Shown piece by piece: positions 27,357 through 37,722 of a DNA stretch of 64,000 nt. The notes under the pieces were generated by a model that ran no database searches, was not told where the DNA came from, and saw nothing but the letters and a program-made list of their open reading frames with translations. Origin of the DNA: Alphaproteobacteria bacterium. Its GTDB lineage: Bacteria; Pseudomonadota; Alphaproteobacteria; Reyranellales; Reyranellaceae. Both the position numbers and the translations under genes were made by a program. The DNA lies in assembly GCA_017308235.1 (NCBI GenBank), contig JAFKFL010000011.1, forward strand, positions 248,001 to 312,000, in the 5' to 3' direction. The stretch's first letter is position 1. Each line of letters starts with the position of its first letter.

Positions 27357-27454
27357 CCGCGGCAATTGCAATTCGCGGCGATGCGGGAGACCTTTGCGAT
27401 GTCGGGTTGTTCCGGCACCATCCTCTCGGGATGGCATCAAAGGGAGGATGCATC

Positions 27455-28189
27455 GTGCCCAATGACGCGCCGCTGTCGGCCGAGACTCTCAAGAATTTCC
27501 TGTATGCAAGCACCGCCACCGTCTCGATGCAGATGCTGAAGCGCGGTTTCCGCAACTCGGCGGTGAATGGCGTGCGGCCGCTTAATCCGAAGGCGACGCG
27601 GTTGGTCGGGCCGGCCTATACGCTGCGTTACATTCCTGGCCGCGAGGATCTCGACAAGCCGCCGACGCCCAATGATCCACCCTCCGCGCAGCGCGCGGCG
27701 ATCGAGGAGACGCCGGCCGGCCACGTGCTGGTGATCGGCACCGAGGGCAATACGCATTCGGGCACGCTGGGCGACATCCTGGCGCTGCGGCTCAAGGTGC
27801 GTAGAGTGGCCGGTGTGTTGAGCGATGGCGCCATGCGTGACACGCCGGTGATCGGCAAGTTCGACTTCCCGGTTTTCTGTACTGCTGCCGCGGCGCCGCC
27901 CAGCATGAACAGTCTTCATCCGGTCGAAGTGCAGACGCCGGTCGGCATCTGCGGCGTGCCAGTCTATCCCGGCGACGTCATCGTGGCCGACGAAGACGGC
28001 GCGATCGTCGTGCCGCGCCACATCGCCGACGAAGTGGCGCGCGATTCCTTCGAGCAGGAGCGGCTGGAGAAGTTCGTCGCCATCCGTGTCGGCCAGGGCA
28101 AGCCGATCCCCGGCACCTATCCGCCGAACGACGAGACCAAAGCCGCTTATCAGGCCTGGCTTAAGGCGGGAGAGCCGGCCGGCGGCTGA
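27455..28189 (+). CDS. RraA-family protein (HMG/CHA aldolase-like)
   Basis: A 244-residue RraA-like fold protein. The core is GDILALRLKVRRVAGVLSDGAMRD, whose Arg-x20-Asp pair is the substrate/metal site of 4-hydroxy-4-methyl-2-oxoglutarate aldolases, and GDVIVADEDGAIVVPR. RNase E inhibition has been shown only for short RraA proteins; this longer form is more likely a class II pyruvate-type aldolase or decarboxylase. The start is GTG 27455 because AGGGAGG ends seven bases upstream; an ATG at 27431 has no such site. Confidence 0.83.
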   Translation: MPNDAPLSAETLKNFLYASTATVSMQMLKRGFRNSAVNGVRPLNPKATRLVGPAYTLRYIPGREDLDKPPTPNDPPSAQRAAIEETPAGHVLVIGTEGNTHSGTLGDILALRLKVRRVAGVLSDGAMRDTPVIGKFDFPVFCTAAAAPPSMNSLHPVEVQTPVGICGVPVYPGDVIVADEDGAIVVPRHIADEVARDSFEQERLEKFVAIRVGQGKPIPGTYPPNDETKAAYQAWLKAGEPAGG

Positions 28190-28193
28190 CCCG

Positions 28194-28571
28194 CTACGAG
28201 TGGCTGCCGTAGGGCTTGGTAATCAGCTCCATCCAGTGGCCGTCCGGATCGTCGAAGTAGACGCCGCGGCCGCCCCAATGGTGGTTGATCTCGCCCTTGC
28301 CGCTGCGGTCATGATTGGCGAAGTAGGCGGCGCCGCTCTTCTTGAGGCGCGCGAAGGCGTCGTCGAATTCGCCTTCCTCGACTAGAAAGGCATAGTGCTG
28401 GGTACGCACGTCCTGGGAATCGACGAAGTCGAGCGTAACTCCGTTACTGGTCTGTACCGGACGGAAGGGACCCCATTGCGCGCTGACGTTCACACCCAGG
28501 ATGTCGGCAAGGAATGTCGCAGAGGCCTCCTTGTCTTTGGCCGGAATGATGATGTGGTTGAGGGCGGGCAT
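28194..28571 (-). CDS. VOC-family (glyoxalase/dioxygenase fold) protein
   Basis: A 125-residue vicinal-oxygen-chelate protein with paired beta-alpha-beta-beta-beta modules. It begins MPALNHIIIPAKDKEASATF with the first metal-ligand position His6 and ends with GVYFDDPDGHWMELITKPYG, where Glu in HWMEL is the usual last ligand. The exact reaction (isomerase, dioxygenase or resistance protein) cannot be told. ATG 28571 has GGAG upstream. It is convergent with the RraA gene, four bases apart. Confidence 0.87.
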   Translation of the reverse strand: MPALNHIIIPAKDKEASATFLADILGVNVSAQWGPFRPVQTSNGVTLDFVDSQDVRTQHYAFLVEEGEFDDAFARLKKSGAAYFANHDRSGKGEINHHWGGRGVYFDDPDGHWMELITKPYGSHS

Positions 28572-28715
28572 CGCAAGTCTCCAATGCTTCTGAACCTGAG
28601 TTAGGCCGGCGCGTTCGGACTTCAACTCGGTGATGCAAGGGCGCTTGGCACGACCTCGGCCAACGCGCCGGCCGCAAGTTCGGGCTTCAGCGACAGGATA
28701 GACGTCAATCTGGGC

Positions 28716-29765
28716 TCAGGATACCGCGTTGGGGATGACGCGGCGTTTCAAGGGCTGCCAGGTGCCGTGCGGTATGGGCTGCAGCACGTCTCGGAACTGG
28801 CGTGCGCATTTGGCCCAGGTGAAGGTCTCGGCATGGGCGCGGCAGTCGGCTGGCTCGCAGGTGATGGCAGCAAAGCAGGCGGCGCGTAGATCTTCGTCCA
28901 GGGCGCCCACCTTGTCTGTCGTGATGACATCGAGCGGACCCGGCACGGGGTAAGCCGCGACCGGCACGCCCGACGCGAGCGCCTCGACCATTACAAGACC
29001 GAAGGTGTCGGTGCGGCTCGGGAATACGAAGCAGTCGGCCTGGGAGTAGAGATAGGTGAGCTTCTCGGCGTCGACAGAACCAAAGAAGCATACGTCCGGG
29101 TAGCTTCGCTCGAGTTCGCGTCGCTGCGGCCCGTTGCCGACCACCCATTTGGTGCCCGGCAGATCAAGCTCGAGGAATGCCTTGATGTTCTTCTCGATTG
29201 CAAGCCGCCCGGCATAGAGCCAGATCGGCCGAGCGTCCTGCAGTTCTTGACGCGGCCGGGGGGCGAAGGCCGTGATGTCGACGCCGCGTGACCACGGCGC
29301 CAGATTCTTGAACCCGCGCGCGGCAAGCTCGGCGCGGATCGATTGCGCTACCACCAGGACCGCAGAGGAGGGAGCATGGAAGCGCCGGACCAGGGTGTAG
29401 CTCCAGGCGAGCGGCGATCGGATGCGGGCATGCACATATTCGGGGAAGCGCGTGTGATAGGCGCTGGTGAAAGGAATGTCGCGCTTGAGACAAAAGCCTC
29501 GGGCCGCCCAACCCAGTGGACCTTCCGTCACGAGATGGATCGCATCAGGCGCGAAAAGTTTCAGCATATGGGCGAGCCGCGCCGCAGGGAAAAGCGAGAG
29601 GCGGATTTCGGGGTAGGTCGGGCAGGGCAGTGTGCGGAAACGGTCGGGGCCAAAGACCTCGATCTCGTGGCCTTCGGCCCGCAACAGCCTGACAATGGTC
29701 TCGATGGTGCGCACCACGCCGTTGATCTGCGGGCGCCAGGCGTCGGAGACGATGGCGATGCGCAA
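28716..29765 (-). CDS. Glycosyltransferase family 4, PlcP-linked (probable glycolipid synthase)
   Basis: A 349-residue GT-B enzyme. The N-terminus MRIAIVSDAWRPQINGVVRT is characteristic of the diacylglycerol/phosphatidylinositol glycosyltransferase group that includes SqdX-like enzymes; the donor-site motif is SRTDTFGLVMVEALASGVPV. It starts at TTG 29765, four bases after the plcP stop with GGAG upstream, so both are one operon. In other alphaproteobacteria the glycosyltransferase next to plcP makes monoglucosyl- or glucuronosyl-diacylglycerol during phosphate starvation; the same role is inferred here. Sugar specificity is unknown. Confidence 0.85.
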   Translation of the reverse strand: MRIAIVSDAWRPQINGVVRTIETIVRLLRAEGHEIEVFGPDRFRTLPCPTYPEIRLSLFPAARLAHMLKLFAPDAIHLVTEGPLGWAARGFCLKRDIPFTSAYHTRFPEYVHARIRSPLAWSYTLVRRFHAPSSAVLVVAQSIRAELAARGFKNLAPWSRGVDITAFAPRPRQELQDARPIWLYAGRLAIEKNIKAFLELDLPGTKWVVGNGPQRRELERSYPDVCFFGSVDAEKLTYLYSQADCFVFPSRTDTFGLVMVEALASGVPVAAYPVPGPLDVITTDKVGALDEDLRAACFAAITCEPADCRAHAETFTWAKCARQFRDVLQPIPHGTWQPLKRRVIPNAVS

Positions 29766-29768
29766 TCG

Positions 29769-30587
29769 TTACTCCGCCGCCATCGGTTGCGGCGGCGCAT
29801 AGCGCGGCAGCGGCGTCGGCCGGCGCGCGACCTCCTCGGCCCAACGTACGATCCGGAGCCGGCCGTCGAAGTCCTCCACCAGAGCAGTGCAGCTTTCGAC
29901 CCAGTCGCCGTCATTGCAATAGAGGATGCCATCGATGGTGCGGATCTCGGCGTGATGGATATGGCCGCACACCACACCATCGACGCCGCGCCGGCGCGCT
30001 TCGCCGGCGACGGCGGCTTCGTAGTTGGCGATGAATTGGACCGCGTTCTTGACCTTGTGCTTGAGATAGGCCGAGAGCGACCAGTAGGGCAGGCCGAGCT
30101 TGCGGCGCGCCACGTTGAACGCGGTATTGAGGCGAAGGGCGAGGGTATAGGCCCAGTCGCCGAGGATCGCGAGCCAGCGCGCGTAGCGCACGATGCCGTC
30201 GAACTGGTCGCCATGGATCACCAGCAGCTTCTTGCCCTCGCAGGTGACATGGATCGCCTCCTCCTCGACCCGCACGTCGCCGAAGGTGAGCTGGCAATAC
30301 TGGCGCGCGGCCTCGTCGTGATTGCCTGGAATGTAGATGACGTTGGTGCCCTTGCGCGCCTTGCGCAGCACTTTCTGCACTACATCGTTGTGCGCCTGGG
30401 GCCAGTACCACCAACGCTTCAACCGCCAGCCATCGACGATGTCGCCCACGAGGTAGAGATATTCACACTCGTTCTTTTTCAGAAAATCGAGCAGCATCTC
30501 TGCCTGGCAACCGCGGGTGCCAAGATGGATATCCGAGATGAAGATGGCCCGATGGCGGACCGACGCCTGGCGCTCGATCACGGTCAT
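29769..30587 (-). CDS. plcP: PlcP-type phospholipase C (metallophosphoesterase)
   Basis: A 272-residue calcineurin-like phosphoesterase. Metal ligands: Asp19 and His21 (FISDIHLGTRGCQAE), Asp49 (VGDIVDGWRLKR), Asn89-His90 (IPGNHDE), His125 (VIHGDQFD), His209 and His211 (VCGHIHHAEI). The family resembles LpxH, but the GTRGCQAEMLLDFL, RWWYWPQAHNDVVQK and GDWVESCTALVE blocks match PlcP, the phosphate-starvation phospholipase C that strips head groups from phosphatidylcholine and related lipids to give diacylglycerol. The operon with a glycosyltransferase supports this. A PHO-box-like sequence lies about 100 bases upstream. ATG 30587 chosen. UDP-diacylglucosamine hydrolase is the main alternative. 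Confidence 0.85.
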   Translation of the reverse strand: MTVIERQASVRHRAIFISDIHLGTRGCQAEMLLDFLKKNECEYLYLVGDIVDGWRLKRWWYWPQAHNDVVQKVLRKARKGTNVIYIPGNHDEAARQYCQLTFGDVRVEEEAIHVTCEGKKLLVIHGDQFDGIVRYARWLAILGDWAYTLALRLNTAFNVARRKLGLPYWSLSAYLKHKVKNAVQFIANYEAAVAGEARRRGVDGVVCGHIHHAEIRTIDGILYCNDGDWVESCTALVEDFDGRLRIVRWAEEVARRPTPLPRYAPPQPMAAE

Positions 30588-30673
30588 GTGGATAACAACT
30601 CGACCGATACAAGATATGTCGTGCGCAATTGCACGATACGCAGCCGATTGTGTATGTCTGCCATTGCGCGGTT

Positions 30674-30702
30674 GTGAACCGGTTGTGACGGTCCAATGAC
30701 AT
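30674..30702 (-). promoter_or_regulatory. PHO-box-like direct repeats upstream of plcP
   Basis: On the minus strand, reading toward plcP, ATGTCAT-TGGA-CCGTCAC (30702-30685) matches the PhoB consensus CTGTCAT-N4-CTGTCAC at 12 of 14 half-site bases. A third unit, GGTTCAC, follows in the same 11-base register. The sequence also includes TCACAACCGGTT, shared with the btaA promoter. The box overlaps the first codons of the divergent kinase gene, so binding could affect both directions. Confidence 0.6.
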
Positions 30703-31694
30703 TCGTTTCGCCCAAATCCATCCTGTTGATCCGCAATCCGATCGCCGGCCGCCGTCGCCGAGGCTTCGTGGAGGCGGTGATGCATCAGGTGCGCGACGCC
30801 GGGTGGACCGTCGATCTTGTTGACACGGAAGCGCCAGGCGACGCGCGGCACCTAGCCGAGACTTGCGACGCCAGCCGTTACGGGGTGATTGCCGTTGCAG
30901 GCGGCGACGGCACGATCAACGAAGTGGTGAACGGGCTGGCACGGCGTGGCAGCGAAGGGCCGGCGCTGGCAATCGTTCCGCTCGGCACGGCAAATGTGCT
31001 GGCCCACGAGCTGGGCCTCGATCTCAGGGCAGCCGCGATCGCGCGGACAATAATGTCAGGCCAAGCCCTGCTGGTGCATCCGGGCGAGGCGAGCTGCGTG
31101 GCGGTAGACGATGCGGGCGTGCCGCACTGTTTTGCGCTGATGGTGGGCGCGGGCTTCGACGCCAAGGTGGTGGCGGGCGTCAGTGCGCCGTTCAAGCGCC
31201 GGTTCGGTCGAGCGGCCTACGTTTGGCGTTCGCTGGTGGAAGCGCGGCGCTACCGGCCGGTCCGCTACGCGGTCGAGATCGACGGGCGAGAGCCCTGCGA
31301 GGCGGCATCGGTGATCGTAACACGGGCCCGTCTCTACGCCGGGCCCTATGTCGTGGCCCCGCAAGCGACCCTTGGCGAGCCGTTGCTGCATGTCTGCTTG
31401 TTCGAGCGCTGGGGCCGCGGGCAAGCCTTGCGTTTTGGCCTGGCTTTGCTGCTCGGCCGGCTGCCGCGCACGGGCGGCTACCGCGTCGTGACCGGCCGGC
31501 AGGTCAAGATCTCAGTGTTGAACGATGCCGGCGAAACGCGCGTCCAGCCGGTACAGGTCGATGGCGATGATATGCTGACATTGCCCATATCGGTCGCTCT
31601 GGCGGCCGGCGCGGTGCGTCTTCTGCAGCCCTTACCGCGCCGCCTGAGCCAGCCGCTGGACGACCTCGGGAGTCGGATGGCCGTCGGCGGGTAG
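30696..31694 (+). CDS. Diacylglycerol kinase-like lipid kinase
   Basis: A 332-residue DAGK-catalytic-domain protein (YegS/DgkB/sphingosine-kinase fold). The nucleotide-binding GGDGTINE is at residues 69-76, with LIRNPIAGRRRR at the N-terminus and PLGTANVLAHELGL after it; VPHCFALMVGAGFDAKVV is the second conserved block. It probably phosphorylates diacylglycerol to phosphatidate. Divergent from plcP, it could recycle the diacylglycerol that PlcP releases. The ATG at 30696 is the only good start; the gene's 3' end overlaps the convergent transglycosylase gene by 63 bases. Confidence 0.87.
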   Translation: MTFVSPKSILLIRNPIAGRRRRGFVEAVMHQVRDAGWTVDLVDTEAPGDARHLAETCDASRYGVIAVAGGDGTINEVVNGLARRGSEGPALAIVPLGTANVLAHELGLDLRAAAIARTIMSGQALLVHPGEASCVAVDDAGVPHCFALMVGAGFDAKVVAGVSAPFKRRFGRAAYVWRSLVEARRYRPVRYAVEIDGREPCEAASVIVTRARLYAGPYVVAPQATLGEPLLHVCLFERWGRGQALRFGLALLLGRLPRTGGYRVVTGRQVKISVLNDAGETRVQPVQVDGDDMLTLPISVALAAGAVRLLQPLPRRLSQPLDDLGSRMAVGG

Positions 31695-32843
31695 GCCGAT
31701 CTGCTTTTGGAACAGGCGGACCGCGGAGCGGGTCTTGGGGCCAAGCAGGCCGTCGGGCTCGTCGCTGTAGAAACCGAGGCGCGCCAGCCGCTTCTGCATG
31801 TCGATAACGGCATCATGCGACAGCGGTTGATCATCGTCTGGCGGCGATTGCGCCACCGCCGGGCCGCCGGCGATCTGCTGGGCCAGGATGCCGATCGACA
31901 GCGCATAGAGCGTCGAGCGGTTCCAATTCATGACGGCCTTGAAATTGGGGTAGAGGATGAACGCCGGGCCGCGCCAGCCGGCCGGCAGCGTGATCGACGC
32001 CGGCTCATCCGATACAGGCAACGGCTGGCCGTTCGCGCGTTTGACTCCCATGGCTGCCCAGGTGCGCACCGGCTTCTCGACGGTGGTGTCGGCCTGATCC
32101 AGGGGGAAGTTGCGCGGCAGGACGATCTCGTCGCTCGACGGCAGGCCGGGCCGAAAACCGATGCCGCGTAGAAAATTCGCCGCCGAGGCAAAGGCATCGG
32201 GCATGCTGTTCCAGAGATCGATGCGACCGTTGCCATCGCGGTCGACGCCATATTTGACGAAGGTCGAGGGCATGAACTGCATGTTGCCCATGGCGCCCGC
32301 CCACGAACCGCGCATCTGCTGGCTCGTCATGCCGTTGCTCGCAAGGATCTTGAGCGCCTGGACCGTCTCGTTGGAAAAGAAAGCCGTCCGCTTGGTCATG
32401 CAGGCGAGCGTCGCCACCGAACGTACGACCTGGAAGTCGCCGAGATAGGCGCCGTAGTTGGTCTCCATGCCCCAGAAGGCGACAAGATACTGTGGCGGCA
32501 CGCCATACTCGCGCCCAATTGCGTCGAGCAGGGACCGATACTGCGCCATCTTCTGCTGACCCTTGGCGATCCGGTCAGGCGTGACGGCGTTGCCGACATA
32601 TTTGCCGTAAGTGAGCGAAAATTCCGGCTGGCGCGAATCGAGATCGACCACTTTCTGGTCGGGGGTGAGGCCCTGGAAGGCCCGGTCGGCCACGGCACCA
32701 GGCACACCCTGACGTATCGCTTCGGCCTTGATGTTTTGCAGGCAGTCGCGAAATCCACCGTCCTGCGCGTAGGCCGGAGTACCCGGTATCGCGAGGAGCG
32801 CCGTCGTTGCGGCGAGAAGAGCAGTTCTGTTGAAGGGGATCAT
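31632..32843 (-). CDS. Lytic murein transglycosylase, MltB type
   Basis: A 403-residue periplasmic enzyme. Residues 1-26 are a signal peptide (ALLAATTALLAIPGTPAYAQ). The SLT-type catalytic domain carries Glu127 in VAFWGMETNYGAYLGDF, then MGNMQFMPSTFVKYGVDRDG. A C-terminal peptidoglycan-binding domain (about 340-403) shows MQKRLARLGFYSDEPDGLLG and TRSAVRLFQKQIGL. It cleaves glycan strands to 1,6-anhydro-muropeptides during wall turnover. No lipobox cysteine follows the signal peptide, so it is soluble. Its end overlaps the kinase gene by 63 bases tail to tail. Confidence 0.93.
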   Translation of the reverse strand: MIPFNRTALLAATTALLAIPGTPAYAQDGGFRDCLQNIKAEAIRQGVPGAVADRAFQGLTPDQKVVDLDSRQPEFSLTYGKYVGNAVTPDRIAKGQQKMAQYRSLLDAIGREYGVPPQYLVAFWGMETNYGAYLGDFQVVRSVATLACMTKRTAFFSNETVQALKILASNGMTSQQMRGSWAGAMGNMQFMPSTFVKYGVDRDGNGRIDLWNSMPDAFASAANFLRGIGFRPGLPSSDEIVLPRNFPLDQADTTVEKPVRTWAAMGVKRANGQPLPVSDEPASITLPAGWRGPAFILYPNFKAVMNWNRSTLYALSIGILAQQIAGGPAVAQSPPDDDQPLSHDAVIDMQKRLARLGFYSDEPDGLLGPKTRSAVRLFQKQIGLPADGHPTPEVVQRLAQAAR

Positions 32844-32855
32844 CCCTGGACTTTA

Positions 32856-34241
32856 TCACGAGCCGGCGATTGTCATGCCCTCGATTCGCACCGTCGGCGC
32901 GTTGGTGGCGCTCTTGAACTGCAGATCATTCGCAGGGGTCATGTTCAGGAACATGTCCTTGAGATTGCCTGCGACCGTGATGCCGCTCACCGGCCAGGCA
33001 CGCTTGCCGTTCTCGATCCAGAAGCCCGATGCACCGCGGCTGTAGTCGCCGGTGACGCCGTTCACGCCGAAGCCGATCAGCTCGGTGATATAGAGGCCGC
33101 TCTTGATGTCGGCGATCAGCTCGTCGGGCGAGAGTTTGCCCTTCTCGAGGTAGAAGTTCGAGGTCGTGGGGCCGGGCGGGCCGGAGGTGCCTCGCGCGGC
33201 GTGGCCGGTGGGTGCGAGGTTGAGCTGGCGTGCCGCGGCAAGATCGAGCAGCCATGTCGTGAGCACGCCGTCGTCGATAACGGCATATCGTTTGGTCGGC
33301 AGTCCTTCTGCATCGAACGGCCGGCTGCCATGTCCGCGCTTGCGATGCGGGTTGTCGAGGATGCGGATGCCTTTGGCGAAAATCTGTTCGCCCATCTTGT
33401 CCTTGAGGAACGACGTGCCGCGGGCCACGGAGCGACCGTTGATGGCGCCGGCAAGATGGCCGATCAGTCCGCCGGATACGCGCCGGTCATAAACGATGGG
33501 CAGGCGGGCGTTCGACGCCTTCTTCGGATTGAGACGGCGCACGGCGAACGTCCCGGCGTTGCGGCCCACCTTGGCAGCCGCCATCAGGTCGTCGAAATGG
33601 ACGGCGCTCGACCATTCATAGTCACGTTCCATGCCGGTGCCTTCGCCGGCGAGCACCGCGCAGGAAAGCGAATAACCGCCGCTGCGATAGCCGCCGGAGA
33701 AGCCGTTGGTGGCGGCCAGCATCACCGACGTGCGGCCCCAGCCGGCATGTGCGCCTTCTGAATTGGTGACGCCCTTCACCGCGCGCGCGGCATCCTCAGC
33801 CTCGGCGCAGAGTGCCAGCAGTTTCTTGGCGGAGGGCGGCTTCCGCTTGTCGTCGAGATCGAGATCGGGCCAGTCCCGCGCCAGGAGCTCTTCCGGCGCG
33901 ATGCCGCAGACGGGATCCTCAGGCACAGCACGCGCCATGTCGACGGCACGCTCGGCCAGGCTGCGCAGCGCTGCGGGCGAGAAGTCGGTCGACGACACGA
34001 AGGCCTGGCGCTTGCCCACGAACACGCGCAGCCCGAGGTCGCGGCCCTCGCTGCTCTCGAGTCTCTCGCGCTTGCCGAGCCGTTGCCCGACCGAGATCGA
34101 CTCGCCGTTCACGTAGAGGGCATCGGCCGCGTCGGCGCCGGCGGTCGACGCCCATTTCATGAGGTCGGCCAGGAGATTGGCGTCCGGCGCAGTGGCCGGA
34201 CGCTTCTTGCGGGAGGGGGGCTTTTTCGTCGCTTTCGCCAT
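32856..34241 (-). CDS. pmbA: PmbA/TldE, regulatory partner of the TldD protease
   Basis: A 461-residue TldE subunit. It carries the family blocks SVGQRLGKRERLESSEGRDLGLRV near residues 50-74, YDRRVSGGLIGHLAGAINGRSVARG and GASGFWIENGKRAWPVSGITVAGNL, but no HExxxH zinc motif, as expected for TldE; catalysis is by TldD. The heterodimer degrades unfolded peptides and trims microcin/CcdA in E. coli. A lysine/arginine-rich N-terminal extension (AKATKKPPSRKKRP) precedes the fold. tldD itself lies at 62650-64000, not in the same operon. Confidence 0.92.
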   Translation of the reverse strand: MAKATKKPPSRKKRPATAPDANLLADLMKWASTAGADAADALYVNGESISVGQRLGKRERLESSEGRDLGLRVFVGKRQAFVSSTDFSPAALRSLAERAVDMARAVPEDPVCGIAPEELLARDWPDLDLDDKRKPPSAKKLLALCAEAEDAARAVKGVTNSEGAHAGWGRTSVMLAATNGFSGGYRSGGYSLSCAVLAGEGTGMERDYEWSSAVHFDDLMAAAKVGRNAGTFAVRRLNPKKASNARLPIVYDRRVSGGLIGHLAGAINGRSVARGTSFLKDKMGEQIFAKGIRILDNPHRKRGHGSRPFDAEGLPTKRYAVIDDGVLTTWLLDLAAARQLNLAPTGHAARGTSGPPGPTTSNFYLEKGKLSPDELIADIKSGLYITELIGFGVNGVTGDYSRGASGFWIENGKRAWPVSGITVAGNLKDMFLNMTPANDLQFKSATNAPTVRIEGMTIAGS

Positions 34242-34256
34242 CCCCCTTCTTACGCG

Positions 34257-36141
<1,885 letters not shown>

Positions 36142-36148
36142 GCACTGC

Positions 36149-36176
36149 ACAATAGAGCGCCGAAGTAAGGAGTCAA
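36149..36176 (-). promoter_or_regulatory. Sigma-70-like promoter of the leuA transcript
   Basis: On the minus strand TTGACT (36176-36171) and TATTGT (36154-36149) are separated by 16 bases. The -10 box ends seven bases before the ATG of the leader peptide, the normal distance to a transcription start. Confidence 0.55.
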
Positions 36177-36224
36177 CCATCCGATAAAAGGCTCCCTGCC
36201 AAAGGAAGCGGGCCAATTACCTGC

Positions 36225-36611
36225 TCATCCTGCCGGCATCGTCGTCCAGCTGTAGGTCTTGGCGACGATCTGCCAGCGCCCATCGATGCGCAGCAGGCTC
36301 AGGAAGTCGGTATAGAGCCGGGGCGCTCGCGCCGTGCGAAGGACGGCCGTGGCCCCACCTTCGCCGCTGGCCACGATGGTGATGATGGCATCATGGCGTG
36401 CCTGATTCAGCGACCGCGGGCTCCGACGGTCCGTGACCCGCGCATAGTAGGTTTCCATATCCATGTCGGTCGCGACGCCATCCGGTGCCGAGAAGAGGCG
36501 ACACGAGGAGTGGAAGATGCGCCGCATCTGGGCGACGTCGCCGTCATACAACCCGTCGAAGTAGGGTTGCAGCGCGGTGGCGATTTCAGCGTAGGCGGCC
36601 TGGTTGGACAT
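36225..36611 (-). CDS. NTF2-like (SnoaL/lumazine-binding-type) protein
   Basis: A 128-residue single-domain protein with the cone-shaped NTF2 fold pattern: N-terminal helices EIATALQPYFDGLYDGDVAQMRRIFH, a central METYYARV segment, and C-terminal strands TDFLSLLRIDGRWQIVAKTY with the closing W-x-I-x-x-K. Relatives are putative lumazine-binding or small-molecule-binding proteins often encoded with regulators. No catalytic residues can be assigned. It is divergent from a GntR regulator 261 bases away. Confidence 0.8.
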   Translation of the reverse strand: MSNQAAYAEIATALQPYFDGLYDGDVAQMRRIFHSSCRLFSAPDGVATDMDMETYYARVTDRRSPRSLNQARHDAIITIVASGEGGATAVLRTARAPRLYTDFLSLLRIDGRWQIVAKTYSWTTMPAG

Positions 36612-36720
36612 GCGTCGATCCTGTCGAGGGGCTCAGCGTTGCGGGAGACTGACGATGGCGGAAACGTCGATCGATACGCTGCAAGTCCGACTCCCGTTGA
36701 TCATCCTGGTATTACTGTGT

Positions 36721-36728
36721 GGTATACC
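36721..36728. promoter_or_regulatory. GGTATACC palindrome, possible GntR/FCD operator
   Basis: An 8-bp perfect palindrome within the 261-base gap between the divergent NTF2-like and GntR genes. FCD-type GntR regulators commonly bind short palindromes centred on GTATAC. It lies about 145 bases before the regulator start and 110 before the NTF2-like start. The rest of the gap holds no convincing gene. Confidence 0.35.
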
Positions 36729-36872
36729 GTATGACAATCTGTCAGATCCTGAGTTTCGTCCTTAAAAACGGCATCCGGGCGGGAAGCGCGGTAGGGTGAG
36801 CCACCCGCACCGGACCGGTTCGATGGAGGCCGCGTGTGGGCGCGGCATGCGAGATGGAGTAGGCCACGCACG

Positions 36873-37655
36873 ATGACGGAAGATCCGAGACACTCAGCAA
36901 CGGCTTCGCTCCACGACAATCGCGGCCTCGGTTCTCTTCGCGTTGAACGGCCGTCGCAAAGCCTGCGGGAACTCGTCATCGAGACATTGCGCAAGACCAT
37001 CCGGCGCGGCGACTTTGCTCCCGGGGAACGGCTGACGGAGCGGCGGCTGTGCGATTTGCTTGGGGTCAGCCGAACCGTGCTGCGCGAAGCGCTGCGTCAG
37101 CTCGAGGCCGACGGGCTGGTGGACAATCTGCCCTATCGCGGCCCGGCGGTTGCGCTCTATTCGCGAGAGAAAATCATCGAGATCTACGATGTGCGTAACG
37201 CGCTCGAGGCGCGAGCTGCGGAGTTGTTTGCCGAACGCGCCAATGATGCGGACGTGGCCAGTCTCAAGAGCGTCCTCGACGAGCTGGGATACCTGGGCTC
37301 GGACGACAATCACGAGCAATACCTCTCCCTGATCGATCGCTTCTACGAAATCCTTCTGCGCGGCGCTGGCAACGCGCTTCTGCGCGACATGAATGCGTCG
37401 ATCCGGGAGCGCGCTTTGCTGATGCGCACGCGCTCGACGCGTCACGCGCTCTATGTGCAGCAGACCGTTGCGGAGAAGCGACTGATCATCGACGCCATTG
37501 CGGCGCGCGATCCGCAACGTGCTCGACAGGCGACGAGCGACCATATCAACGCAGCGCTCGGACGTGTGCTCGCGGCACTTGCCGCCGATCTTGCGGCCGA
37601 CAAGGGCGCGACGCCGAAGCGGGTCAAGTCGAGAAAAGACGACGCTGACGCTTGA
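36873..37655 (+). CDS. GntR-family transcriptional regulator, FadR/FCD subfamily
   Basis: A 260-residue regulator. The winged helix lies in residues ~30-90 (LTERRLCDLLGVSRTVLREALRQLEADGL), and the FCD ligand domain follows, with the metal-binding Asp in YDVRNALEARAAELFA and a histidine in ATSDHINAALGRVLAAL. It likely binds a carboxylate ligand. The next gene is an arylformamidase-like hydrolase in the same direction 67 bases downstream, so it is a candidate target. The chosen ATG 36873 is preceded by GGAGT at a rather long spacing. Confidence 0.9.
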   Translation: MTEDPRHSATASLHDNRGLGSLRVERPSQSLRELVIETLRKTIRRGDFAPGERLTERRLCDLLGVSRTVLREALRQLEADGLVDNLPYRGPAVALYSREKIIEIYDVRNALEARAAELFAERANDADVASLKSVLDELGYLGSDDNHEQYLSLIDRFYEILLRGAGNALLRDMNASIRERALLMRTRSTRHALYVQQTVAEKRLIIDAIAARDPQRARQATSDHINAALGRVLAALAADLAADKGATPKRVKSRKDDADA

Positions 37656-37722
37656 AGCGACGGCCGACGTCGGATCGAGCCAGTCACGCCTGGCGCCATC
37701 GTTCCATGGACAGAGAAACAGA

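Noticed and set aside
25512..27440. A 642-codon minus-strand frame opposite the AI-2E permease.
   Set aside because: Composition (many Arg, His, Gln) is that of antisense GC-rich DNA; no family match or ribosome-binding site.
29769..30587. LpxH (UDP-2,3-diacylglucosamine hydrolase) as the name for the metallophosphoesterase.
   Set aside because: The fold is shared, but the conserved blocks and the adjacent lipid glycosyltransferase fit PlcP better; no lpx genes are nearby.
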